Source: an uncultured Actinomycetes bacterium
Lineage (GTDB): Bacteria; Actinomycetota; Acidimicrobiia; Acidimicrobiales; Ilumatobacteraceae
Length of the DNA: 61,072 nucleotides
Direction: 5' to 3'
Assembly: GCA_937927625.1 (NCBI GenBank)
Contig: CALBSD010000028.1
Span: 1-61,072, forward strand
Of this stretch, positions 33,092 to 41,500 are shown one piece after another (within the stretch, counting starts at the first letter, position 1; every line of letters starts with the position of its first letter). The position numbers were made by a program, and so were the translations under genes. Below the pieces are notes generated by a model that worked only from the letters and a program-made list of their open reading frames with translations, ran no database searches and was not told the DNA's origin.

Positions 33092-34023
33092 TTGTCTTCG
33101 TCTTCTTCGCCGTTGATCTGGCGAAGGAAACGTGCTCCTGTTTCGCACTCTTCATTAATGGGGCACCACCGGCATTGTGCTCCGGCACGTAGTGCAGGTT
33201 CGCGTTCTTTCAACGCAAGTTCTGCAATCAATAATGTGCCAGCAGTAGTGCGGCGAACTGCGGCTTGCAATAAACCTTCTGTGACATCCTCTTCGTCAAG
33301 ACGTGCAGAGTCGAGTGAGTAGGAGCCCAACTGCCGAGGTGCCTGTCGACTGCGCAATGTTTCGACCAATGCATAGAAGCGCAAATCGTCTCGGTGTGTT
33401 GGGGTGAGTCGACCAGTCTTGAGATCGATGAGAACTTTTTTGCCGGGGCCACCTAGCACTAAGTCCATACGCGATGAGAAAACGACGGAGTTGTCAAAAA
33501 GCGAATAGCTGGCGGAGTATTCCACCATTGGACGCCATTGCGGACGAATAGGCGGGAAGCACTCGATGAAGTTGGTGACGGCCCCGAGAACTTGACCACG
33601 AAGTTCTGCATATTCATGTTCAGACAATGTGTTTATGAATCCAGAAGCACTTTGTCGAGGATTATCGGCAACGCTGACGATGGCTGCATCAACAATTTCT
33701 GCTGGAACAATAGGGCCGCGCCAGTTGAGCAATAACTCGATGCCTTTGTGCGCGATGGTGCCTCGCACTGTGTTGATGTTCCAAGCGAATGGCGCATCGC
33801 GATTGAGTACGTGATATTTCTCGCATCCGTGCACGGTGGCGATGTGGTGTTTGTTAATGCGTAATGGCTTTTCTGCAGTGAACTTTCCTTCAAGCGAAGA
33901 GAGTGCAATTGTGAGCTGTTCTTCGACGGCAGAAATGATGTCCTGGGGCAGTGGTTCCCAGTCGACAGGGACCCCCAGCGAATCGATAATGGCTTGTTGC
34001 AAAGGGTTGAGTTCGGTATCCAC
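33088..34023 (-). CDS. PD-(D/E)XK nuclease with Cas4-like Fe-S cysteines
   Basis: A 311-residue RecB-type nuclease. The active site is SRMDLVLGG followed by KKVLIDLKTGRL (D...D-x-K). One Cys near residue 68 (VHGCEKYHVL) and three near the C-terminus in CRWCPINEEC make the four-Cys [4Fe-4S] pattern seen in Cas4 and AddB. The length is Cas4-plus, with no helicase attached. No CRISPR array or cas genes are in the window, so a general DNA repair role is more likely. GTG start; TAAAGT (minus strand) lies 9 nt upstream. It overlaps the VOC gene by 4 bp at the 3' ends. Confidence 0.85.
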   Translation of the reverse strand: MDTELNPLQQAIIDSLGVPVDWEPLPQDIISAVEEQLTIALSSLEGKFTAEKPLRINKHHIATVHGCEKYHVLNRDAPFAWNINTVRGTIAHKGIELLLNWRGPIVPAEIVDAAIVSVADNPRQSASGFINTLSEHEYAELRGQVLGAVTNFIECFPPIRPQWRPMVEYSASYSLFDNSVVFSSRMDLVLGGPGKKVLIDLKTGRLTPTHRDDLRFYALVETLRSRQAPRQLGSYSLDSARLDEEDVTEGLLQAAVRRTTAGTLLIAELALKEREPALRAGAQCRWCPINEECETGARFLRQINGEEDEDN

Positions 34024-34095
34024 GACGTGCTCACTTTATGACGAAGGAGTGCCAAGGCAGGAAAGGGTGTCACACCCACTTGCCATGATGTGTCC

Positions 34096-34461
34096 ATGTC
34101 CCAGTCGGCCACCATGAAGTTCACCGCAGCAGCACGTGTGTTGTCGCAGCGCACGGCCGAACTTGATCTTGTGGTTCCCGGCTTTCGCAGCCCGCCTCGC
34201 ATTGTGGGCGTCAACCGCACCATTCGTCGTTCCCGCGATGGTGAAGGTGGTGTGGTGGCGGTTCGCTTGTCCGACAGGCCATTCACAGCTGCAATCGGCG
34301 ACATGATCGAAGGCGTGGTGTGTCTCAACCGTCTCGATCCGCCAGAAGCCGACAGAGCTCGCACTCAGCTGTGGCGCACAATGTTGCAGTTCACCGTTGA
34401 AGCTTCTGGCAATTCCCGTCGCAACATTCGGTCAGAGCAGCCTTCTTCGCGCGTAGCCTAA
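34096..34461 (+). CDS. Conserved-looking hypothetical protein
   Basis: A 121-residue basic protein I do not recognise. It contains TAELDLVVPGFRSPPRIVGVNRT, a segment with GVVAVRLSDRPFTAAIGDMIEG, and a Cys in VVCLNRLDPPEADRARTQLW. No signal or membrane segment. It starts at ATG 34096 (a GTG two codons upstream is possible) and ends 10 bp before tRNA-Leu, with which it may share a transcript. Confidence 0.65.
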   Translation: MSQSATMKFTAAARVLSQRTAELDLVVPGFRSPPRIVGVNRTIRRSRDGEGGVVAVRLSDRPFTAAIGDMIEGVVCLNRLDPPEADRARTQLWRTMLQFTVEASGNSRRNIRSEQPSSRVA

Positions 34462-34471
34462 ATACGTTCTT

Positions 34472-34555
34472 GCCCGGATGGCGGAACTGGCAGACGCAGG
34501 GGGCTTAAACCCCCCGGAAGGCAACTTCTTGCGGGTTCGATTCCCGCTCCGGGCA
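34472..34555 (+). tRNA. tRNA-Leu (anticodon UAA)
   Basis: An 84-nt type II tRNA. The acceptor arms GCCCGGA and TCCGGGC pair fully; the anticodon stem GGGGG/CCCCC holds the loop CTTAAAC with anticodon TAA (34506-34508), reading UUA. A long variable arm and the T arm GCGGGTTCGATTCCCGC follow. Discriminator A is at 34555; CCA is not encoded. The stop codon of the signal peptidase gene begins at the next base. Confidence 0.97.
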
Positions 34556-35089
34556 CTAGTGAGAATGAGCGTGGCGTAATCCGCGCACGTCTTTCAAAAT
34601 GTTCGTGATCTCTGTGACGAGAACTGATGCCAACAGGGGCAGCAGCAACAGTGCAATCACTAATGGGTGTTCTGCGAACGGTTCTGCAGCAACTATGACT
34701 ACTGGTGTGCCTACCACGGTGCCAAGAATTTGGCCATCAGTCAATGTCCACGCATCTTGTGTCTTGTTCGCATCACCCTTGGTCTTGAACATCGCATGAA
34801 CAACGCCTTGAGGGTCAGTGGAACTCCAGCGTTCGACAACGCGGTGAGTCACCGTGTGCTGGTCCACTTCAAAAGTGATGATGTCGCCGATATCGGGTGC
34901 GCGATGTGGATCAACGGTGATGATGTCACCTAAGTGAATCGTTGGCTCCATGGAGCCTCCGACGATGTGCATGTGCAACGTCTCTGTATGTGCCGCATAG
35001 GCGGTGGCCCCGGCTACCACCAGGGAGCCCAGGACCGCCGCCGTAGCTGACGCTGCCACAAGGGCAGAGACGATGCGCCGAATCTTCAT
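34556..35089 (-). CDS. Signal peptidase I, SipW-like (Ser/His type)
   Basis: A 177-residue membrane peptidase. After an N-terminal helix (IVSALVAASATAAVLGSLVV) comes GGSMEPTIHLGDIITV with the catalytic Ser, GDIITFEVDQHTVTHRVVE with a His where bacterial Lep uses Lys, and FKTKGDANKTQD; a second helix lies at the end. This is the archaeal/ER-like S26B group that includes Bacillus SipW. SipW-type peptidases process TasA/CalY precursors, and the gene just upstream encodes such a protein. The ATG at 35089 overlaps its stop by one base. Confidence 0.9.
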   Translation of the reverse strand: MKIRRIVSALVAASATAAVLGSLVVAGATAYAAHTETLHMHIVGGSMEPTIHLGDIITVDPHRAPDIGDIITFEVDQHTVTHRVVERWSSTDPQGVVHAMFKTKGDANKTQDAWTLTDGQILGTVVGTPVVIVAAEPFAEHPLVIALLLLPLLASVLVTEITNILKDVRGLRHAHSH

Positions 35090-35658
35090 TAGGCCTGTTC
35101 TGATGCGATCGTCATGGTGACTGTGGCTGACTTGCCGGCAATACCGTTCGGTGTCGAGATTGGCAAGGTGAATCGGAAGCACACAGCGTGTGAGCTGGCA
35201 GGAGTCATGTTTTGATTTGCAACATTCAGCGCGGTCAGTGTGCTGGAGGCCGCGATCAATGTTCCTGTGTTGTACTTGGCAGCGGTGCAGTTGGCACCAT
35301 CTGTCAGCTTCCAGGTCTCCACCAAGATGGCATCAACCAATGGTGAGCCAGAACCTGTCGGACGACTTGCAGTGATTCCGTAGTTGAAATTCAATGAACC
35401 AGCGTTGGCCAAATTCATCGAGCGGAAGAACACGTCGCCAGGCTTCAGGTTGCTGAGAGCCACAACATTCGTGCCGCCAGCTGTGATGTCCACCCAGCCG
35501 GAAGAGACGTCCATGGTGGCTGTCTCGGTATCGGTGAACATTGCTCCCGAAGCCGCTGTCACAACCCCGAAGCCAGCGGTAATAACCGTGGCCAAGGAGA
35601 TTCCTAAGCGCAGAAGGTGACGGCGAATGGATGTGTTGGTGTTTGGTGTTGTTTCCAT
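35089..35658 (-). CDS. TasA/CalY-like secreted protein with SipW-type signal
   Basis: About 189 residues. A basic N-region and hydrophobic helix (LGISLATVITAGFGVVTAA) lead to SGAMFTDTETATMDVSSG, the pattern of SipW-cleaved CalY/TasA/camelysin precursors. The mature part is a beta-rich domain: LKPGDVFFRSMNLANAGSL and ASSHAVCFRFTLPI with two Cys (TDGANC and AVCF). TasA forms biofilm fibres in Bacillus; whether this one does is unknown. A start 8 codons earlier (35682) is possible. It lies in order after the response regulator and kinase genes, with tandem repeats just upstream. Confidence 0.82.
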   Translation of the reverse strand: METTPNTNTSIRRHLLRLGISLATVITAGFGVVTAASGAMFTDTETATMDVSSGWVDITAGGTNVVALSNLKPGDVFFRSMNLANAGSLNFNYGITASRPTGSGSPLVDAILVETWKLTDGANCTAAKYNTGTLIAASSTLTALNVANQNMTPASSHAVCFRFTLPISTPNGIAGKSATVTMTIASEQA

Positions 35659-35700
35659 GCACACACTCAAACAAATGTTCATGCTTCATTTGTCATGCTT

Positions 35701-35732
35701 CGGTACCTGGTTGGAAGTACCTCGGTACCTGG
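35701..35732. promoter_or_regulatory. Tandem CGGTACCTGG repeats ahead of the TasA-like gene
   Basis: CGGTACCTGG occurs at 35701-35710 and again at 35723-35732, 22 bp apart, about two helical turns, with a degenerate GTACCT between. The core GGTACC is itself palindromic. The repeats fill the 50-bp gap between the kinase stop and the secreted-protein start, where an internal promoter would lie. The encoded NarL-type regulator is a natural candidate to bind them. Confidence 0.5.
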
Positions 35733-36758
35733 CTATTCGACGGGGCAGGACCAGGTGAGAACAGAGCCGCCCTTGGGGCCTGGCTCTAGGGAGTAACTCC
35801 CGCCGTGCGTGTTTGCACGATGTGCCAACGAAAGAGTTCCGCCACCACGACGCCGCTTCGAACCTTGTGGCCCAACGCCATCATCTTGGATCTTCACAGT
35901 GATATCGCTTGCTGTCACAGACACGGTGATATCGACATGTGAAGCATGCGCATGTCGTGCGGCATTTGAGAGACCTTCTCGCAGAACATTCTCAATGTCA
36001 TCCATGAGGTCATCAGGAAGTTCACGTTCAAGTTGCAGATGCAGCGAGGGGGCACTTGTCCATGCGCCCGCGAACATGTCAACAATTTTCTCGATGCTGA
36101 CTTTTAACGGCGCGCGTTCTGCAGGTGAGATTTCAAAAATGGTGCTACGAATTTCTGAGATCACTTCGTGCAGGGACTCAATTGCCCATTCTTTGTCGTC
36201 ACGAGTTTTCAAATTCAGACTGATGGCAAAAAGGTTTTGGATGATGGAATCGTGCATGTCTCGGGCGATTCGTGCACGCTCAATATCAAGAGTTGTCTGA
36301 CGCGTTGCATCGGTGTACGCCCTGCGTTGAGCAATGAGTTCCATCTCCAGAGCGGTCATCTCGCTGAGGTCGGATCCGATCTCGACAATGGCATCACCAA
36401 CTCGCAACCAACTCACTTCGATTCGCACCAAGACTTCAGGTGCGCGGTAGCGGTCAACGGAGTTCTCGCCGATGTCAAAGATTTGCTTGTAAGAGCCTTC
36501 TGCCAACGTCTTCTTCATGATCTCGACGACGCCGTCGGGGTCGTAATAGGTGGAAGACATTGTCTGGCCAAGTACCGGAGGCTTAACGCGAATGGTCTCA
36601 TACGCATCGTTCCACCACAGGAGAGTGGCATCGATAACTTCGCCGGCGTCATTGAGAACGGGTTGGTGCAGTCCGATGTAATCCCGCATTGAGCCGAGAA
36701 CTAATTCAATGCGATTGTCGTTGCAGAGACCTTCGGGAATTGGTGTGGGGCAACTCAT
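35733..36758 (-). CDS. Cytosolic sensor histidine kinase (HisKA_3 type)
   Basis: A 341-residue kinase with no membrane helix. The first 125 residues look like a PAS-type sensor (LHQPVLNDAGEVIDATLLWWNDAYE). The dimerisation/phospho-acceptor block is RARIARDMHDSIIQNLFAISL with the phosphorylated His, and the ATPase part has LREGLSNAARHAHASHVDI (N box), IQDDGVGPQG and GGTLSLAHRANTHGG. It overlaps its response regulator by 4 bp (ATGA), so they form a pair. The input signal must be intracellular or membrane-permeant. Confidence 0.9.
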   Translation of the reverse strand: MSCPTPIPEGLCNDNRIELVLGSMRDYIGLHQPVLNDAGEVIDATLLWWNDAYETIRVKPPVLGQTMSSTYYDPDGVVEIMKKTLAEGSYKQIFDIGENSVDRYRAPEVLVRIEVSWLRVGDAIVEIGSDLSEMTALEMELIAQRRAYTDATRQTTLDIERARIARDMHDSIIQNLFAISLNLKTRDDKEWAIESLHEVISEIRSTIFEISPAERAPLKVSIEKIVDMFAGAWTSAPSLHLQLERELPDDLMDDIENVLREGLSNAARHAHASHVDITVSVTASDITVKIQDDGVGPQGSKRRRGGGTLSLAHRANTHGGSYSLEPGPKGGSVLTWSCPVE

Positions 36759-37405
36759 GCAGTTGTCGTTGGTGGAAGATTTGATGTAGCCACCATCACT
36801 GCGAGCTGGGTGCGATTCGCCGCGCCAACTGTCGTCAAAATTCGCGAGACATGGTTTTTGATTGTTTGCACACTGAAGTTCAGTGCTGCCGCAATTTCCT
36901 TGTCGGTCATTCCCTTCGAAACAAGCTCAGCGATCTCTTTGTCGGAGCCTTCAAGAATGTTGATGCGGGCGGGGCTCGACTGATTCATTCGTTGTGATGC
37001 TGCACGTGCTGCTGTTGCATCGATGAGGCGCAAGCCGGCATGGACATCGCGAATCGCTTCAGTGAGATCGCGTGTGGGCGCACCCTTCAAGATGAGCGCA
37101 TCAGCGCCGCTTGAATAACCCTCCACGAGCAATTCATCCTCGAGAAACGAAGTGAGAAGTACAACGCGTACGGAGGGCTGGTTGCCCTTAATCCATCGAG
37201 TGATGTCATGGCCAACACCGTCGTTCAGTCGAACATCGAGAACAGCAACGTCGATCTTTCCTTCGTTCTGAGCAAGGTGCTTGAGACACGCATCAACGCT
37301 GCGGGCTGAGGCGACGACTTCAATGTCCTTCTCGTCAGAGAGAACTCGCCCAAGAGCGTCTCTCACCATGTCGTGGTCATCACAAATTAAGACCCGTATC
37401 GACAT
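36755..37405 (-). CDS. NarL/LuxR-family response regulator
   Basis: A 216-residue regulator. Receiver: IRVLICDDHDMVRDAL (acid pocket), AVLDVRLNDG (phospho-Asp), VVLLTSF and LILKGA (Lys). Output: a LuxR helix-turn-helix, SDKEIAELVSKGMTDKEIAAAL then VQTIKNHVSRIL. Start at ATG 37403-37405, supported by TACTAT (minus strand, 37413-37418) 7 nt upstream; a 13-residue longer reading is not needed. It is the first gene of a four-gene run with the kinase, TasA-like protein and SipW-like peptidase. Confidence 0.93.
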   Translation of the reverse strand: MSIRVLICDDHDMVRDALGRVLSDEKDIEVVASARSVDACLKHLAQNEGKIDVAVLDVRLNDGVGHDITRWIKGNQPSVRVVLLTSFLEDELLVEGYSSGADALILKGAPTRDLTEAIRDVHAGLRLIDATAARAASQRMNQSSPARINILEGSDKEIAELVSKGMTDKEIAAALNFSVQTIKNHVSRILTTVGAANRTQLAVMVATSNLPPTTTA

Positions 37406-37472
37406 GCGGGAAATAGTAGGTGGTATTCCCATCACCTCGTGCAACCATCAGTACTGATGTCATGATGGGCAG

Positions 37473-38585
37473 ATGCGTATTGACCAGATTCGAGTGGTTC
37501 GCGCACCTTTGCAACTGATCAGTCCGCTGCGCACCTCGGATGGCGTGCATGAGTCTCGTAACGCAATTCTTTTAGAACTGACCGATTCAGAGGGATTTGT
37601 CGGTTGGGGAGAGAACGTTGCTCCCAGCGGAGTCGATTATGTCGGCGAGTCGGCAATCGAGTCAGTTGAGGCAATGAATGAACTCCTAGCGCCATTGGTG
37701 GTGGGGCGAGACATTGACGTTTTTGAAATGCTCCCCGAAACGTGGTGGGGAGTGTCGGGCCACAACATCGCCAAACATGCTCTTGAATCAGCTGTGTGGG
37801 ACCTTCATGCACAGCATGAGAAGAAGTCGTTGCGTGAAGTATTGGGTGGCGAACGTACTTCCATCACGCCAGGTGTTGTCGTTGGTATAGCCGACACGAT
37901 TGATGAGACAGTTGCTGAAGTGCAGGGCCGCCTCGCGCAGGGTTATGCACGCGTCAAAGTGAAGATTGCTCCCAGACGAGATGCCGAGGTGTTGCGTGCT
38001 ATCCGAGTCGCATGCGGTGACAACATCATCTTGCAGGCTGATGCCAATGCTGCATACACCCCGAGCGACATTGCGCACCTGGCGTCGTTCGATGAATTCA
38101 ATCTTCAGTTCATCGAGCAACCATTTGCGGCAGATGATGTGCAATCGCATGTGTTGCTGGCCCAGCGAAGTGCAACACCAATCTGTCTCGACGAATCAAT
38201 CTGCATCGTCGATGATCTGATGACTGCAATAGAAGCGAAGGCTTGCTCCGTCGTGAACATCAAACCGTCACGTGTTGGCGGAATTGGTGCCGCAGTGCAG
38301 ATGCATCACATCGTGAAGTCTCATGGAATTGATGCATGGGTGGGAGGAATGTTGGAATCCGGAATTGGTCGCGCATCGTGTCTTGCGCTTGCTTCGTTGC
38401 CTGGATTCACAATGACCCCCGACCTCTCTGCATCAAGTCGTTATTTCGCTGCAGATATCACAGCGCCATTTGAGTTGGTCAACGGCACGATTGCGGTGCC
38501 AAATGGTCCTGGAATCGGTGTTGTACCGCTCAATGAGGTGTTGTCATCTCCTGATACGCAAATACAAACCGTGTTTGCGCGTTGA
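37473..38585 (+). CDS. menC: o-Succinylbenzoate synthase / N-succinylamino acid racemase
   Basis: Enolase-superfamily enzyme of 370 residues of the MenC/NAAAR group: the capping domain has VGWGENVAPSG; the barrel has RVKVKI (catalytic Lys), QADANAAYT, FIEQPF, CLDESI (metal acids) and NIKPSRVGGIG (second Lys). Members either make o-succinylbenzoate for menaquinone or racemise N-succinylamino acids, and often do both. No other men genes are near; the next gene is an M20 deacylase-like peptidase, favouring the racemase role. It is divergent from the response regulator. Confidence 0.9.
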   Translation: MRIDQIRVVRAPLQLISPLRTSDGVHESRNAILLELTDSEGFVGWGENVAPSGVDYVGESAIESVEAMNELLAPLVVGRDIDVFEMLPETWWGVSGHNIAKHALESAVWDLHAQHEKKSLREVLGGERTSITPGVVVGIADTIDETVAEVQGRLAQGYARVKVKIAPRRDAEVLRAIRVACGDNIILQADANAAYTPSDIAHLASFDEFNLQFIEQPFAADDVQSHVLLAQRSATPICLDESICIVDDLMTAIEAKACSVVNIKPSRVGGIGAAVQMHHIVKSHGIDAWVGGMLESGIGRASCLALASLPGFTMTPDLSASSRYFAADITAPFELVNGTIAVPNGPGIGVVPLNEVLSSPDTQIQTVFAR

Positions 38586-38605
38586 TTCATGGCACGATTA
38601 CACCT

Positions 38606-39754
38606 ATGAATTCCATCAGTCAGTTCTCCCTCGACGAGATGCTTGCCGACCTTGGTGTGTTGGTCTCGATGGAATCACCATCACGAGATGTTGAACGAGT
38701 GACTGCTCACGCTCAGGCATTGTCCACGATGATGGAACGCCTTCTTGGATCAGCGCCAACACTCATAGATTCTCCTGTTGGTCCTCACGTGCATTGGAAT
38801 GGTGGTGGTGAATCAAAAGTTCTCATCCTTGGTCATCACGACACGGTCCATCCGGTGGGCACCGTTGCAGATATCCCGTTCAGTGTTGATGGCGGTATCG
38901 CGCGTGGTCCTGGTGTCTTCGACATGAAGGCTGGAATCATTCAGGCGCTTCATGCTGTCGCTTCGCTTCCTGATTCATCACATATTGAGATTCTTCTCAC
39001 TGCCGACGAAGAGATTGGTTCGAAAGAATCACGAGCACTTCTTGAAGAACGCGCATTGGCATGTGGCGCAGTGTTGGTTCTAGAACCAAGCGCAGACGGT
39101 GGTGCGCTTAAGATTGGTCGCAAAGGCACCGGAACCATCACTGTGCATCTTGAAGGCCGTGCCTCTCATGCTGGGTTGGAACCTGAAAAGGGCATTAACT
39201 CGCTTGTAGAACTCGCATCATTGATTCCTCGGATTGTTGCCATCGCAAATGCAGACCTTGGTACCACTGTGACGCCCACGCTCGCTTCAGCCGGCACAGC
39301 CGACAATGTGGTGCCAGCAAACACAACATGCACCGTTGATATTCGTGTTGCTGTGCCTGAAGAGAAGCCACGCGTCGAAGCAGAGTTCGCGAAGCTTGCG
39401 GTATCTAACCCCGATGTGAAGTTGTCGCTGTCGGGCGGTATTGGTCGTCCACCGATGCACGAATCAGCAGCAGCAGAGTTGATGCCGCTGGCTCAATCGG
39501 TGGCTACACAACTTGGACTCGGCGTCATCGATGGCATTATTGTCGGTGGCGGCTCAGACGGAAACTTCACAGCAGCCGTAGGCGTGCAGACACTTGACGG
39601 TCTTGGTGCAGTGGGTGGTGGTGCTCATGGTGCCGATGAACACGTGATCGTGTCCACCATGCCTGAGCGTGCAGCGTTGCTTGCTGGTCTGTGTCAGGAG
39701 TTGTCTTCGATGGCCAAGAGGCCACCGCTTGGCAACGTGCCCGCACCGCGGTAA
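38606..39754 (+). CDS. M20-family metallopeptidase (ArgE/DapE/CPG2-like)
   Basis: A 382-residue zinc hydrolase. LGHHDTVHPVGT gives His and Asp ligands, GPGVFDMKAGI the bridging Asp, LTADEEIGSKESR the catalytic and metal Glu, VLEPSADGGALK the next ligand, and GGAHGADEHV the final His; a dimerisation insert lies between. M20 enzymes of this kind remove N-acyl groups or cut dipeptides. The start is the ATG at 38606, 20 bp after menC. A joint pathway with the upstream racemase (N-succinyl-D-amino acid to L, then desuccinylation) is inference. Its 3' end overlaps argG by 61 bp, tail to tail. Confidence 0.9.
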   Translation: MNSISQFSLDEMLADLGVLVSMESPSRDVERVTAHAQALSTMMERLLGSAPTLIDSPVGPHVHWNGGGESKVLILGHHDTVHPVGTVADIPFSVDGGIARGPGVFDMKAGIIQALHAVASLPDSSHIEILLTADEEIGSKESRALLEERALACGAVLVLEPSADGGALKIGRKGTGTITVHLEGRASHAGLEPEKGINSLVELASLIPRIVAIANADLGTTVTPTLASAGTADNVVPANTTCTVDIRVAVPEEKPRVEAEFAKLAVSNPDVKLSLSGGIGRPPMHESAAAELMPLAQSVATQLGLGVIDGIIVGGGSDGNFTAAVGVQTLDGLGAVGGGAHGADEHVIVSTMPERAALLAGLCQELSSMAKRPPLGNVPAPR

Positions 39755-41019
39755 ACCTGCAACTTCGTACGACTGTCGTCGATATCCAAGTTGCGCATGG
39801 TGAGTTGACCAATGCGGTCAAGTGGACCAAATGCTGCGTCTTCCACACGTTCCATACTGAGACGATCAGGTGCGTACGTGAGGTTCGGGCTGGTTGTATC
39901 AAGAATGCTGTAGTCATCGCCACGACGAAGACGAAGCGTGACTTCACCCGTGATAGCGGTGCCCACCCAACGCATGAGTGGCTCACGCAACATCAGTGCT
40001 TGTGGGTCAAACCAGCGACCTTCGTACAACAAGCGACCAAGACGGCGACCCATCGTGCGGTAGTTCTCCATGGTTGCTTCGTTGTGAATACCGGTAACCA
40101 AACGCTCGTATGCAATGTGCAACAACGCAAGTCCTGGTGATTCGTAAATGCCGCGGCTCTTTGCCTCGATAATGCGGTTCTCAATTTGGTCGCTCATGCC
40201 GAGACCATGACGGCCGCCAATTTCATTTGCTTCAAGAACGAGGTCAACACGTGATGCGAATTCGCGACCATTGATTGCGACAGGGAAGCCCTCAACGAAA
40301 CGAATGGAAACCACTTCAGGAGCGATGGCAACATCTTCCTTCCAGTGCGCGACGCCCATGATGGGCTCAACAATTTCCATGCCCGTGCTGAGTTCTTCCA
40401 ACAACTTTGCTTCATGTGTTGCACCCCAGATGTTTGCGTCGGTGGAATATGCCTTCTCTGCTGATGCCTTGTAGGGAAGTTTGCGAGCAGTGAGGAACTC
40501 GCTCATCTCTGTGCGTCCACCCATTTCATCGACGAACGTGGGGTCAAGCCACGGCTTGTAGATGCGCAGTGCAGGGTTGACCATCAGGCCATAGCGATAG
40601 AAGCGCTCAATGTCGTTGCCCTTGTAGGTGCTGCCGTCGCCCCAGATGTCAACGCCATCTTCTTGCATGGCACGGACCAACAAGGTGCCTGTGACGGCGC
40701 GACCTAATGGAGTCGTATTGAAATATGTCTTGCCCGCAGTAGTGATGTGGAAGGCGCCGCACTGCAAAGCAATGAGACCCTCGTGGACAAGTTCTTCACG
40801 GCAATCAATCAAGCGAGCTATCTCTGCGCCGTATTCCTTTGCTTTGCCAGGAATGCCAGAGAGATCGGTTTCGTCGGGCTGGCCAAGATCGGCCGTGTAG
40901 GCACAAGGTGTCGCACCTTTTTCGCGCATCCATGCAACGGCAGCTGAAGTATCGAGGCCACCGGAGAATGCGATTCCGACGCGTTCGCCGACAGGGAGAT
41001 TGGTGAGGACCTTGGACAT
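39694..41019 (-). CDS. argG: Argininosuccinate synthase, E. coli-like long form
   Basis: Joins citrulline and aspartate with ATP in arginine synthesis. The N-terminal KVLTNLPVGERVGIAFSGGL then DTSAAV is the PP-loop, and AYTADLGQPDETDLSG, CGAFHITTAGKTYFNTTPLG, GDGSTYKGNDIERFYRYGL and GGRHGLGMSDQIENRI follow almost as in E. coli ArgG. The 441-residue length is that class (about 447) and not the 400-residue form of mycobacteria. Start ATG 41017-41019; TACCGT (minus strand, 41027-41032) is 7 nt upstream. The last 61 bp are antisense to the M20 gene. Confidence 0.96.
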   Translation of the reverse strand: MSKVLTNLPVGERVGIAFSGGLDTSAAVAWMREKGATPCAYTADLGQPDETDLSGIPGKAKEYGAEIARLIDCREELVHEGLIALQCGAFHITTAGKTYFNTTPLGRAVTGTLLVRAMQEDGVDIWGDGSTYKGNDIERFYRYGLMVNPALRIYKPWLDPTFVDEMGGRTEMSEFLTARKLPYKASAEKAYSTDANIWGATHEAKLLEELSTGMEIVEPIMGVAHWKEDVAIAPEVVSIRFVEGFPVAINGREFASRVDLVLEANEIGGRHGLGMSDQIENRIIEAKSRGIYESPGLALLHIAYERLVTGIHNEATMENYRTMGRRLGRLLYEGRWFDPQALMLREPLMRWVGTAITGEVTLRLRRGDDYSILDTTSPNLTYAPDRLSMERVEDAAFGPLDRIGQLTMRNLDIDDSRTKLQVYRGAGTLPSGGLLAIEDNS

Positions 41020-41023
41020 TCCT

Positions 41024-41422
41024 CTAACGGTACTTGCGCAGAACCAGAAGAAGGGCAATAGAAGGCGCGAGAGCAGCAAAACCGATGGTGATGATTGCGA
41101 TGGCAATCGCTGGATTTGAGCCCAAATCAGGCATCGATGAAATGAGAAGAGCAATGGAGGCCACGATGCTGACGCGCACGATGCGATGTGGTCGCTGGAT
41201 TGTCACAAACAGGGGGACGCCAATAATCAGGATGGGGATGAGTAGATACAACACGGGCGCAGGGTTGCTCGATGGTCCAAGCCACCAAATGGGTCGACCA
41301 ATGGTTCGACTGGAGATTGTCACCGCAAGGACTGTTGCCAATACTCCAATCCATGTGATGAACGAGACCATTCTCCAGCCATCGCTAGGGGCTGTTGCGG
41401 GGGTCGTTACGTCAGAAGTCAT
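41024..41422 (-). CDS. Small membrane protein, four helices
   Basis: A 132-residue hydrophobic protein of unknown function. Helices are seen at MVSFITWIGVLATVLAVTI, VLYLLIPILIIGVPLFVTI, IVRVSIVASIALLISSM and AIAIAIITIGFAALAPSIAL, followed by a short basic end. ATG at 41420-41422 is chosen because TACCGT (minus strand, 41430-41435) is 7 nt before it. It ends 4 bp before argG on the same strand; cotranscription is possible although argG has its own -10 box. Confidence 0.7.
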   Translation of the reverse strand: MTSDVTTPATAPSDGWRMVSFITWIGVLATVLAVTISSRTIGRPIWWLGPSSNPAPVLYLLIPILIIGVPLFVTIQRPHRIVRVSIVASIALLISSMPDLGSNPAIAIAIITIGFAALAPSIALLLVLRKYR

Positions 41423-41500
41423 CACGGTCACGGTACATCCATCGTGAAGCGAGACGACGGCACGGGGGAGGAGAGTCGGTCGCCATTAGTCTGTCACCCG

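Noticed and set aside
33088..34023. Cas4 assignment for the Fe-S nuclease
   Set aside because: There are no repeats, cas1 or cas2 in the window; the general RecB/Cas4-like label is safer.
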